This document shows positions 10,801 through 20,400 of a stretch of 64,000 nucleotides of DNA, in pieces. Each line of letters opens with the position of its first letter. Within the stretch, counting starts at the first letter, position 1. The notes beneath the pieces were generated by a model. It searched no databases, was not told the origin of the DNA, and worked only from the letters and a program-made list of their open reading frames with translations. The stretch comes from Ulota crispa (lineage: Eukaryota; Streptophyta; Bryopsida; Orthotrichales; Orthotrichaceae), in contig OY987244.1 of the NCBI GenBank assembly GCA_963920765.1, forward strand, positions 6,636,501 through 6,700,500, written 5' to 3'. A program made the position numbers and the translations under genes.

Positions 10801-13477
10801 AGTTGAGAGCAAAATCCAGACAGGAATCTGCAGAAAAAAAATTGTAACAAAAAGGCTGAGGAATGAACAAGCAGAACCGCAAATACAGAGAGCTTGCAAA
10901 AGAAACAACCCTAGTTCACCTGCACAATAGGTGAATCTCAAGTCCCTCTCTGCTCCCAGCTGCACTGGAAAAAAGCTGTAAAAACCAAGGTCAATCCCGG
11001 AATCGTTCGTAGAAAGAAAAAGGATGCTTGCAAAAGGCTGGATTTGTGACGAAGGACTTAAGAGAGGATAACTATTTTCTTACTAACCTGCCATCAGGCT
11101 GCTGAAGTTCACGGACGGTGTTAAGAACGGCTTTATGTTCAACACAGGAGAGGTCGTCGCCCAGAATTCGCAAGATTGATAGTGCTGAATAGGTTGACGC
11201 CAAGTGGCCACCATCGTACAAAATAGGTGGAGACTGCACAAAAAACTCTAGAAACGTCTTAAATGATACTCCCTCTATCCCTCTAAAAAGCTCCAAATCA
11301 GACACATTTCTTGTACCACTAAAAAGCTCCCTTTTGCTGATTCAAACGCTGAGAAAGCGTTTGCCATGTTCAATGATCTCATGGGGGTAAGTTAAGCGAT
11401 TAGAGAGCATTCCTCTCCTAGCAAGCTTGGCCTTGCCCATATGAGGTACCATTGTTGCTACTAATCTTTAAAATCATCAACAATGAGGAGCTGACAGCAT
11501 GCACAAACATGGTACTTTCTGCATGGAATTTGGATGCCCAAACGGCAACATCAAAGCTAGAGATTCTGCATACATTTGGTAGATGGTATATATTGATTCT
11601 AGAATGCACGTGTCGCTAGCACAAAGACCAAAAAAATGAGGAGCTAGCTGGCAACATTCACAAACTATGCACAAATATGGTACTTTTTGCATGGAATTCG
11701 GGTGCCTAAACGGCAATATTAAAACAGATTTTGCATACATTTGGTACATGGTATATTGATTCTGGAATGCATGTGTCGCTAGCACAAAGACTAAAAACAC
11801 AGTTAATCCTTTGCAAGGAAGCTTTTTGGACGTTTTTAAAGGACAGAGGGAGTAGTACGATTGACTAGGTTTAATATGGCTAGGATTTCTACAATACCTT
11901 TGGTAATGATCTGCATAGAAAATCACGAATCCTGAAGAGAAAACCAAGCAAATGACAACAACTCTCTCAAACATGAAGGTTGGAGGATGTACCCCGTTTG
12001 AGCAGAAACGAATGCCAATAGAAGAGGAGCCTCGAAATCCAAACACTGGCTCTGCCATCAGACAATATCAAAGAAAATTACATGAATCTACTTTGGATGC
12101 AGGTCAAGTTAAGGTTTAAAAACGTTTCCAAGTTTCTACATATATCACAGAAATGTTCAATACGATTTGTACCTTTGTTTGACGCAGCGCTGCTTGGATC
12201 AGCAACCGAAAGAGGAAGCACCTGAAGTGAGTACACCCAATCTATGACATCTGCTGTTGGAACCTGCAGACACACCATTTGTTAAGAATCCGTAAAGAAA
12301 TAAGAGTTCATGATTTTAGAATGACAAAAATGAGCAAAAGAAAGTGCTCATATGACCTACTCAAAATTGCGAACAAGGGAAAACATACGGCTCAATTTGA
12401 GCCTCACGGCTAGAATGAAATAAGAGCAAAAGAAAGTGCTCATATAACCTAATCAAATTTGCGAACAAGGGAAAACATACGACTCAATTTGAGCCTCTCG
12501 GTCCTTTAGGGATTACTCAGAAAACATGTGGACACGGATCCAGACATTGCTCGATGGCGACAGGAGAAACAGCGAACTGTGTTGCTTTCGTTTGCGTGTT
12601 GCAGCTCAGGAAAGCTAAGAAAGAACGATCCGAGACTCAGAGAGGATTGGCTAAGAACTAATTCTGCTAAAAAAACCGCCATAGTTTTAGAATTAAAAAA
12701 TGAGCAAAAGAAAGTGCTCACATGACCTACTCAAAGTTGCGAAAAAAGCGAAAACATATGACTCAGTTTGAGCCTCTCAGTCCTTCAGGGCTTAATCAGA
12801 AAAATTGTGGACACGGATCCAGATATTGATCGATGGCGACAAGAGAAACAGCGGACTATGTTGCATTCGTTTGTGTGTTGCAGCTCAGGAAAGCTAAGAA
12901 AAGACGATCTGAGACACAAAGAGCATTGGCTAAGGACTAATTCTGCAAAACAAAACCGCCATAGCTAAGAAGAAACCCCGGTTTGCACACCTGGTGGAGA
13001 GCGTTGAAGAGATCGAGCGCGGACACAGCGAAACATGCAAGAGTCACGCGGTTAACATCGTATGACTCAATTTGAGCCTCTCAGTCCTTTAGGGATTAAT
13101 CAGAAAACTTATAGACACGGATCCAGACATTGATCGATGGCGACAGGAGAAACAGCGAACTATGTTGCTTTCGTTTGCGTGTTGCAGCTCAGGAAAGCTA
13201 AGAAAAGACGATCCAAGACTCGCTAAGGACTAATTCTGCTAAAAGAACCGCCATAGCTAAGCAGAAACCCGCGTTTGCAGACCTGGTCGAGAGCGTTCAA
13301 GAGATCGAGCGCGGACACAGCGAAATAGGCAAGAGTGACGCGGTTGACGTCGTTGGATTCGTAAAGATACGGGAGCTGCTCCAGCAACGCATCCCGGAAA
13401 TACAACACATGCGTTCGGTACGCGAAATCCGACTCCGGCGTCGTCGTCGTCGTCTCTCCCGATTCGTCTTCCGCCAT
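7881..13477 (-). CDS. GGB: Protein geranylgeranyltransferase type I, beta subunit
   Basis: Catalytic beta subunit of cytosolic GGTase-I, which with the shared alpha subunit attaches geranylgeranyl to the cysteine of CaaX proteins such as ROP GTPases. Eleven exons join in frame: 13477-13283, 12263-12173, 12051-11993, 11233-11088, 10975-10920, 10662-10586, 10427-10382, 9553-9426, 8994-8927, 8783-8696, 8027-7881 (366 residues; the Arabidopsis protein is of similar size). Prenyltransferase repeats are visible: HLASTYSAL, DLRFTYCAAAICSMLNDWSG, SYDDGFGMNPG (one expected Gly replaced by Asp), GGTYLAIASLKLMG, GGFQGRVNKPADTCYAFW and WGGFSKLPHGYPDLLHSYYG. The Asp and Cys of ADTCYAF and the His of LLHSYYG are the zinc ligands. 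The gene shares a divergent promoter with MED33. Its introns hold two MITEs and a partial duplication of exon 1. Confidence 0.94.
8144..8472. mobile_element. hAT-like MITE in the last GGTase intron
   Basis: Termini GGGAATTGCTAAATCCACCA and TGGTGGATTTAGCAATTCCC are inverted repeats. Flanks TTTAAATA and TTAAAAAA match at 6 of 8 positions, a weak 8-bp duplication. The related copy at 51503-52244 has a perfect 8-bp duplication. The TTAA at 8382-8385 is the uninterrupted counterpart of the TTAA-element insertion site in that copy. Confidence 0.75.
11267..11854. mobile_element. Stowaway-like MITE with internal duplication, GGTase intron 3
   Basis: Termini CTCCCTCTATCCCTCT and AAAGGACAGAGGGAG are flanked by TA (11267-11268, 11853-11854). 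It is the same family as 1663-2062 but longer because an interior block of about 150 bp (from 'gaggagctg' through 'gctagcacaaagac') is present twice, near 11484-11630 and 11637-11790. Its left edge is only about 34 bp from the 3' splice site of intron 3, so it may affect splicing. Confidence 0.88.
12420..13290. repeat. Triplicated segment of GGTase intron 1 with a partial exon 1 copy
   Basis: Three tandem copies share the series 'gactcaatttgagcctctc', 'gacacggatccagacattg', 'gcgtgttgcagctcaggaa' and 'aaccgccatag', beginning near 12480, 12765 and 13062. The second copy continues into 12980-13055, a diverged duplicate of the 3' half of coding exon 1 with its donor site (on the - strand it would read DVNRVTLACFAVSALDLFNAL). 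The real exon 1 end is at 13283. The pseudo-exon has a donor but no identified acceptor, so it probably stays in the intron. Confidence 0.85.
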
Positions 13478-13660
13478 CGCCAGAACTACTCAACAACAGC
13501 CTCTCCGTCGTCTGTCTCTATCTAAGCTTAATGCCACATCGACAAGAACGTCATCGTCGTCGTCGTCGTCTCTCCCATTTCGTCTTCCGCCATCGCCAGA
13601 ACTACTCAAAAACAACAACCTCTCCCGTCTGTCTCTATCTAATGCCACATCGACAAGAAC
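13437..13660. repeat. Tandem duplication of the GGTase exon 1 start region
   Basis: The segment 13437-13545, containing the start codon, first codons and leader, is repeated at about 13547-13660. Shared blocks include 'cgtcgtcgtctctccc', 'cgtcttccgccatcgccaga' and 'tgccacatcgacaagaacgt'. The outer copy supplies a second ATG upstream of the real one. Confidence 0.85.
13528..13593 (-). promoter_or_regulatory. Upstream ORF created by duplication of the GGTase start
   Basis: The duplicated start context gives a 21-codon ORF from the ATG at 13593 to the stop at 13528. It begins MAEDEMGETTTTT, matching the true N-terminus, then leaves the homologous frame and stops 50 bp before the real ATG at 13477. 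It would be in the mRNA if transcription starts upstream of 13593. If so, it could reduce main-ORF translation. Transcription start is not known. Confidence 0.5.
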
Positions 13661-14444
13661 GTCGCGCTCAATCCATTCGCCCCGCCTCAATATTTCAAAA
13701 ATCGCGCGCCAGTACAAATTTGAACCGGTTTCGAACTATTTCAAGCTCGTCGACGAACATCAAACTCCACGAATCCGACCAGTACAGTCCACCGTGGTTT
13801 TCATACAAGCGCGTTTCAAACAAAATTAGGTCAGGAGCACGATTTGTAAGGAAAAGTACACAGATCTAGAGTATCAGACGGATAGAGGAATCCTTTTTAT
13901 TGCTTTCACCGCCATCTCGACGGTTGTGCTCTGTCCTTTCTAAGTCCTGCTTAAGTTTACCGTTTCCGATTCGGTGAAGATATTCTAACAGACAGAATGA
14001 GACCTGAGGTTCACTTGAAAAGTGATAAAGGAAGTAGCGATGCGAGTATCATGGAGGGATTCTCGCCGAAACATGGATGCCTCACTCAAGTCGAAAGGAG
14101 TTGGAAACACCAGCCTAGGATACCTGGAAAGAGAATCGGAAAGTGCCTGGTTTCGTTCTGCTGAAGTTATAAACCCTTGCCTACGCTTTTCTGTCGTCAC
14201 TTTCGACTCCGGCACGTTGTTGCTCAATTTCGGGTCAGAGATCATGACAGGTTTCATCATCATCATCATGGCTTCTTCTTTTCAGCAATTGGCGAGTGTC
14301 TGCAGCTGAAACGGCGTTGTAAGTTGCAGCTGTGTCGGGATTCCCCTTTTCACGATTCATCGCTCTGGATTTTGGTGCTTCTTCTTTAGTTTTTTCTTAG
14401 AGTTTGAGCACGTTTGGTGGTGGTGGAGCAGGAATGCAGTGAGG
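13594..14444. promoter_or_regulatory. Divergent promoter region between GGTase-I beta and MED33
   Basis: About 850 bp lie between the outer GGTase start and the MED33 ATG, and both genes are transcribed outward. The sequence is of mixed composition with no repeats or convincing ORFs. A T-rich, pyrimidine-rich stretch near 14365-14400 could be the MED33 leader. No TATA box stands out on either strand. Confidence 0.5.
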
Positions 14445-17400
14445 ATGCAAGCGTCATGGAAGGCGGTGATGGAGGTGACGAAAGCGGCGGTGGCGCAGAA
14501 CGATTCTCCGCTGGTGTGGGGGACGGACGCCGTCACGTGCATTCACGAGCACGGCATCGGATTGCCGAACGTCGAGCTCGCGCCTATTCTCGTGCACTGC
14601 CTCACCACCAGCAATGCTTCGTCCGCTTCGGCTGCTACCGTCTGGACCTACATCCATCACGCCGTGTCGTGCCAGATGGTGTCCGCGCTTCACATGCTCG
14701 CGCTCCTCACTAGCAGGTCGGGAGGTTCTCTTGCTCCTTTTTCTTACCTCAAATTTTCTCCTATTCGCCGTTTGGTCATCTAAATCCTCTTTCATTTTGT
14801 TTGCAGAATTCTGCCGAACCGGCAACAGCAGCCGGGAATGTACAAAATGTATTTGGAGTTGACTAGCACGTTTGTATTCTCGCTGTCGTCCACCAAAAAC
14901 TTTCCATGTCGTGACAGGTGAGCTACTGTACATCTTCTTCATCTCGATCTCTCTAACGTCATTTTACAAGCAACAAAGTCGATACTCACAGTTATCACAC
15001 CCGAGATCTTTGCACGCAACGATACTTACCTCTTTTCTCCTACATATTCTTACAAGTTCTTCTCAGCTATCTGGTTGTTTCACCGTCTTCTTCACTGTTC
15101 TCTTCATTATACTGTTGGCTCCATCATCCTCTCCTTGTTTTCTCCGTCATTGTCATGACTCCACATGAGCAGAACTGGTTGTGTAAGCATTATAAAATCA
15201 ACTGCTATGCTTGGAAACCGAGACAGGTGAACTACTATACATCTTCTTCATTTCGATCTCTCTAGAGTCATTTTACTAGCAACAAAGTTGATCCTCACAG
15301 TTACCACGCCCGAGATTTTTGCACGCACCTTTTTTCTCCTACATATTCGTACATGTTCTTCTCAGCCATCTGATTGTTCCACCATCCTCTCCACTGTTCT
15401 CTTCATTACACTGATGGCTCCATCATCCTCTCCTTGTTTCCTCCGTCATTTTAATGGCTCTACATTAGCAGAATTAGTTGTGTAAGCATTATAAAATCAA
15501 CTGCTATGCTTGGAAACCGAGACAGGTGAACTAAGCTTACATCTTCATTTCGATCTCTCTAGCGTCGTTTTATAAGCAACAAAGTTGATACTCACAGTTG
15601 CCACACCCGAGATTTTTGCACGCAACGATACTTACCTTGTTTTCTCTTACAAATTCTTACAAGTTCTTCTCAGCCATCTGATTGTTCCACCGTCTTCTTC
15701 ACTGTTCTCTCCATTACACTGATGGCTCCATCATCCTCTCCTTGTTTTCTCCGTCATTTAAATGGCTCCACATGAGCAGAATTGGTTGTGTAAGCAGTAT
15801 AAAATCAACTGCTGTGCTTGGAAATCTTGCTGTTTAATCACCAGGAAGAGGAATTGTAGACAAACATAGAAACCTTATGTTTCTCCGGAGTCATGAATGG
15901 ATACTTTTGAATGGAGTGCAGTATTCTAATTGGAAGAACTTGCTGCAGGATTGTGAAGGCCGTGGATGAGGCTCTGCACTTGTCGAAATTGCCCGACACT
16001 CCCATCACGGAGGTGGGAGCTGTGATTGTGCATTTCATGTTCACCCTGGTGGCACGACTGGCGGAGGCCGTGTTTGAGGACTGGAAATCCAACAAAGGAG
16101 TTCTGCATGGCCAAATGATGGGGTTAGGAGGTGAGCAGGAGAAGCTGGAAACGGGATTAGATCAGCTCCGGAAGAACAATAGCTTGGCAGCAGTGCATCT
16201 CATGGCTATGATTATGCACAATAAACGCACTGCAGGCCTTCTTCGCATCGCTCGTCGAAACTTGTGAGCTTTTACAGTTCTCCATCCCTTCGGAAGAATG
16301 CTTGTTGCACACAAGTTCCTTGAGAAATCATCATGAGACTATGCTATCCCAGGGAGGCTGATAAAGACTTCTCATGAATCATGAGAAGTATGCTGTTTCT
16401 AAATGTTTCTGGAAAAACTTGCATTATTCTCTCTTGCATTAGCTTACAAATAGACTGTTTCATCGTGTCCTCAAACTGGCGTTACGGAAGCTTTTTTTTG
16501 CTTGTTTTGTTTTTTGAGTGTGAATGCTTTACTTGGAAACCTGGATGTTGGAGCAGACAATTTGTGACTGAAGGGGTATGGTGAATATGCAGGCAAGAGC
16601 AGTGGACTTTGTTTGTGCAAAGACTGCAATTTCTGGAATCCTTGACCAACGATCCTTCATCGATGGCTCCTAAGGAGGCTATGGATGCATTAGGGCACCT
16701 GGCAACTGCAATCCAACAGGGCCTGCGTCAAGAGTGGCGTCCAACGCAGATGCCCGTCATTAAGGCGTTGCTCCCTGCCTCCGCTCGGTCTTGCTCTTTC
16801 TCTAATGCAGGTAGAGTGTCTTCAGAGTTTTGCAACTCGTTTCAGATGGTTTGTTGTTGTGTGTTGTGGCCTTCCACATGTTGTTGTTTCATGGTTTTGG
16901 TGTTTTTGTGGCAGGCGGGCTGGGTTGCAGTTCAGTTTGGCTGCCGTTTGATATCTACATGGAAGCTGCAATGGAAGGGCGTCGCTTGTCCATCCGTTCC
17001 AATGCAGAGATTCTAGCCGGTTAGATTTTCCTCATCTCGTACACTGCACACATCAAGTGTATACAAAAATTTTGTGCATATTCAACAAAAAAAAGTATAT
17101 TGTTCCTGTTCTGTTATCTCAATATACCTATATAACCTTCACTTATATATCCTATGTGCTACTAACGTGTGTGATTAAGCCTGGAGCCCCTTCTTACGTT
17201 TCCCTAAATTTTGTCAACATAATTGTGCAAAATCTGCTTGATGGGAGTTTTCATTTAATGCTCACCTTTCAAGAGTAACGTTTGACTGCAGATGTCATGA
17301 AGGCCATGCAATCTGTACATGCTGGGAAGTGGGTGGACGTATTTCTGGGTGTTTATACAGCAGGGTTGCGATCAGTGAAAAGAGTACGTTGATGTCTAAA

Positions 17401-20400
17401 CCTTAAGCCATCTCGTGAAGTGCTAGTGAACATTGTTCAGTTCATATGTTTCTCTCTCGTTGTATAAAACTACGTGATGTTGGCAACTAATTCTATAGTT
17501 GTGCTGGCATGAGTTTTTAATTGTGAATAGCTGGTGTAAGGTTTTCATGCTCATCAGAGGTCGGTCCTCTTGATCTTTTTGTATGATACAGGACCGTGAC
17601 AGCAAGGAAGGCCCAGCCACGCATGCGGAATCTCGCTTATGTATGCTGTTATCCATTCTGCCACTTGCACTGGGCATTGTGATTGACGAAGAAGAGAAAG
17701 GGCAATTACATCCTGAGAATGTTCCTGGAGATGAGAAGGACAGAAAACTTGTAGGCGGTCGACGTGCTGCTCTGGCAACCTGTATTCAGCTGCTTGGCCA
17801 GTTCGAGGCTCTTGTGGTTCCCCCTCCTGTTGCGGTTCCTGCCGCAAATCTGGTGGCTGCAAAGGTGGCTGCTTTTGGAGGGCAAAACATGACTGCGGAT
17901 ACTAGCAGTTTTGGGAAACCTGCAGGTCTGCTAGTAACTCTGTGCACAGCTCCTTTGATTTCTTTCTGGTTATGTTTCTTTATGCACGTTGAAACTACTG
18001 GATATTGAGCACAAAATAAAAATAAACATTAGGGTTAGTAGGCCTTTCCTTTTGGCTTTTTTTCTTAAATCTCGTTGACATCAACGAAGTAATCCATGTT
18101 TTCACCAGATTCCTTTGTTTGAACGTGTGCACACCAGTTGGGACGATGCGGCACTTGATCGTGGATTCCTGTGTAGCCAGAGGTTTGCTGGACAAAGCAG
18201 CTTATTTCTGGCTCGCAACCGGAGGGCCGTTCACAAATATCCCTGCTTCCCCTGCTCAACCTTCTCCTTGGTCTGCGTTCATGGACGGGGCTCCCTTGTC
18301 AAGTGCTTTGCGAGCTGCACTGACTACCAGTCCTGCTGAAAGGTATGCTACCTATTTTACGTATTTTCTATCCTTTTAACGTGCAACCTGTGACTTTCAC
18401 ATGGTAGTATTTACTCCTTAAAGTGTCTTGCACAGTCTCCAGCAAAAGTGTGTGTGTTGCCAAGTTGGTGCGTATGTATTTTATTGTTGCTTGCTGAAGA
18501 TTGTGTGTTGCGTGTAAAAGTGTTGCAGAGTTGGAGAAGATCTACAAAACGGCCATTGTTGGTCCTGAAGAGGAAAGGCCAGCAGCAGCGAGCATCCTCT
18601 GTGGAGCAACTCTTATTCGCAGCTGGACAGTGCAGGTTTGTTTCTTTTTATGTTGTTGTGTAATACGAAATGCCGACCCACTCACCAGTACAAAGCTCTC
18701 CTCCCGTGTATAACAGTTTGAGACTTGGTTAATGTGCATGATAGCAACGAGAAATATTTGTTTTATGCCCAGAGATATGTACTTTCTAGAGGTCATCTAC
18801 GATAATTTTATAACAAAATCATAGGAATGACAGGAACATGCAGTGCACTTTGCAGTGCTACTGTTATCTCCGCTGGGAGCTGAGAACCGGTCTGGGAACA
18901 ACAATGCACTACTCGGGTACGCTCCTATGCTGTATGCTGCGCTTCAAGGCATGAAGACCATGGATGCGCTCAACGTGTTTTCGTTATTTGGAATGGTACT
19001 ACTACTACTACTACTACTTCTACTACTACTGCTACTGGAACCATTTTTTCCTTATTTGTGCTGGATAATTGCCTTGCATCTCAGCAACGTTGTTAATCTC
19101 CTTCCGTTTTTCTTTTCTTTTCAGTAAATGATGGTTTCTTCAGAACAATTTTTTTGTTTGTAACTTGGAATAATGCGAACATTTGTGGTGAAAAACTGCT
19201 TTACAGTTTCCAGAGTTGGCAGCCTCACTTTTGCCACTCTGCGAAGTATTTGGATCGCTCAGCAATGCGAAACCGGTGGCAACAAGCTTAGAAGGGGAGA
19301 CGGTCACTGCACACATGTTATTCACGATGGCTTTTTTACAACTTATCAAGTTGTGGAAGTTTCACCGACCTCCCTTGGAACACTGTCTTCTCGGTGGTGG
19401 AACTGGTCTAGGAGCTGATTTGAGCCTGGAGTACCTCCTCCAGATGCGGAACATACAGTCCAACTCCAATAGATTTGGGGTGCAAGTGCCAGGGTCGGCA
19501 CTCTCTCCACCTGCAAGCAGCGTCGTGTCACTAGACTCGTTCCCGAGGCTGCAGGCGTGGTACATGCAACACCAAGCGTGCATCTCGGCGACTGTCTCAA
19601 TATTGAGTCGTAATGGCCCTGTGCACCAAGTGGCTGATCGCTTGCTTGCTATGATGTTCAAGAAGGGGAACAAAAGCACCTCGGCTTCTACGTTGTCTGG
19701 GAACGTCAGTGGTTCCAGTGAGGATGCCTCTGGCAGACCTGTTCTTCCTGCATGGGACATCATTGCAGCTGTTCCAATTGTGATGGAGTATGCACTCACT
19801 GCTTGTTCCCATGGCACGTTATCTCCTCGTGAATTGACTACAGGTAAGTTTTGTGCTGCAAATTACGTTAACTTCTAAAAAAATTCAAAAGCCGTTTTTC
19901 GATGTGTGTGCTTTGTAATCTAGCCTTGTGTGCACCAAACGAACTAGAGCTTCATTGGCAAAATCTTACAACAAAAATGTAATTTAGACGAAGGAGCATC
20001 ATGGTTTTGTAATATGCTTATAATGTCTTGATTATGCAGTAAGTGTTGTTTAGATGAAATGAGACAGGTTTATGTTGCTGTAGGATTAGACGAGGGATTG
20101 ACACAGATTTTTTTCTTTTTGGCTTTTACAGGGCTCCGAGATCTGGTAGACTACCTTCCAGGATGCATTGCGACTATCGTGAGCTACTGTTCGGCGGAGA
20201 ACACGAGGGGGCTCTGGAAGTATGCGTCTATGAATGGGCAGGACTGGCCCAGCCCTGCTGCTAATCTTCTCACCATACAAGGAGAGGTGAAGGAAATTCT
20301 GGCAGCTGTCGGTGTTCACATTGCAAACCCAACTGGTAAGAATCACGCAATGAGCGTAATTTTGTTAAAACAGAACTTTTACTCCTCTTGGCACTGGATT

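Noticed and set aside
12485..13110. GTCCTTTAGGGATTA at 12500, 12785 and 13092 as further TTAA-element ends
   Set aside because: The motif is similar, but it repeats only because the intron segment is triplicated, the last bases are ATTA or CTTA, and no partner end is visible. At most an old relic.
18109..18137. AG at 18107-18108 as the MED33 exon 8 acceptor
   Set aside because: With exon 7 ending in phase 1 this gives an immediate stop; the AG at 18136-18137 restores the frame into the conserved GTMRHLIVDSC segment.
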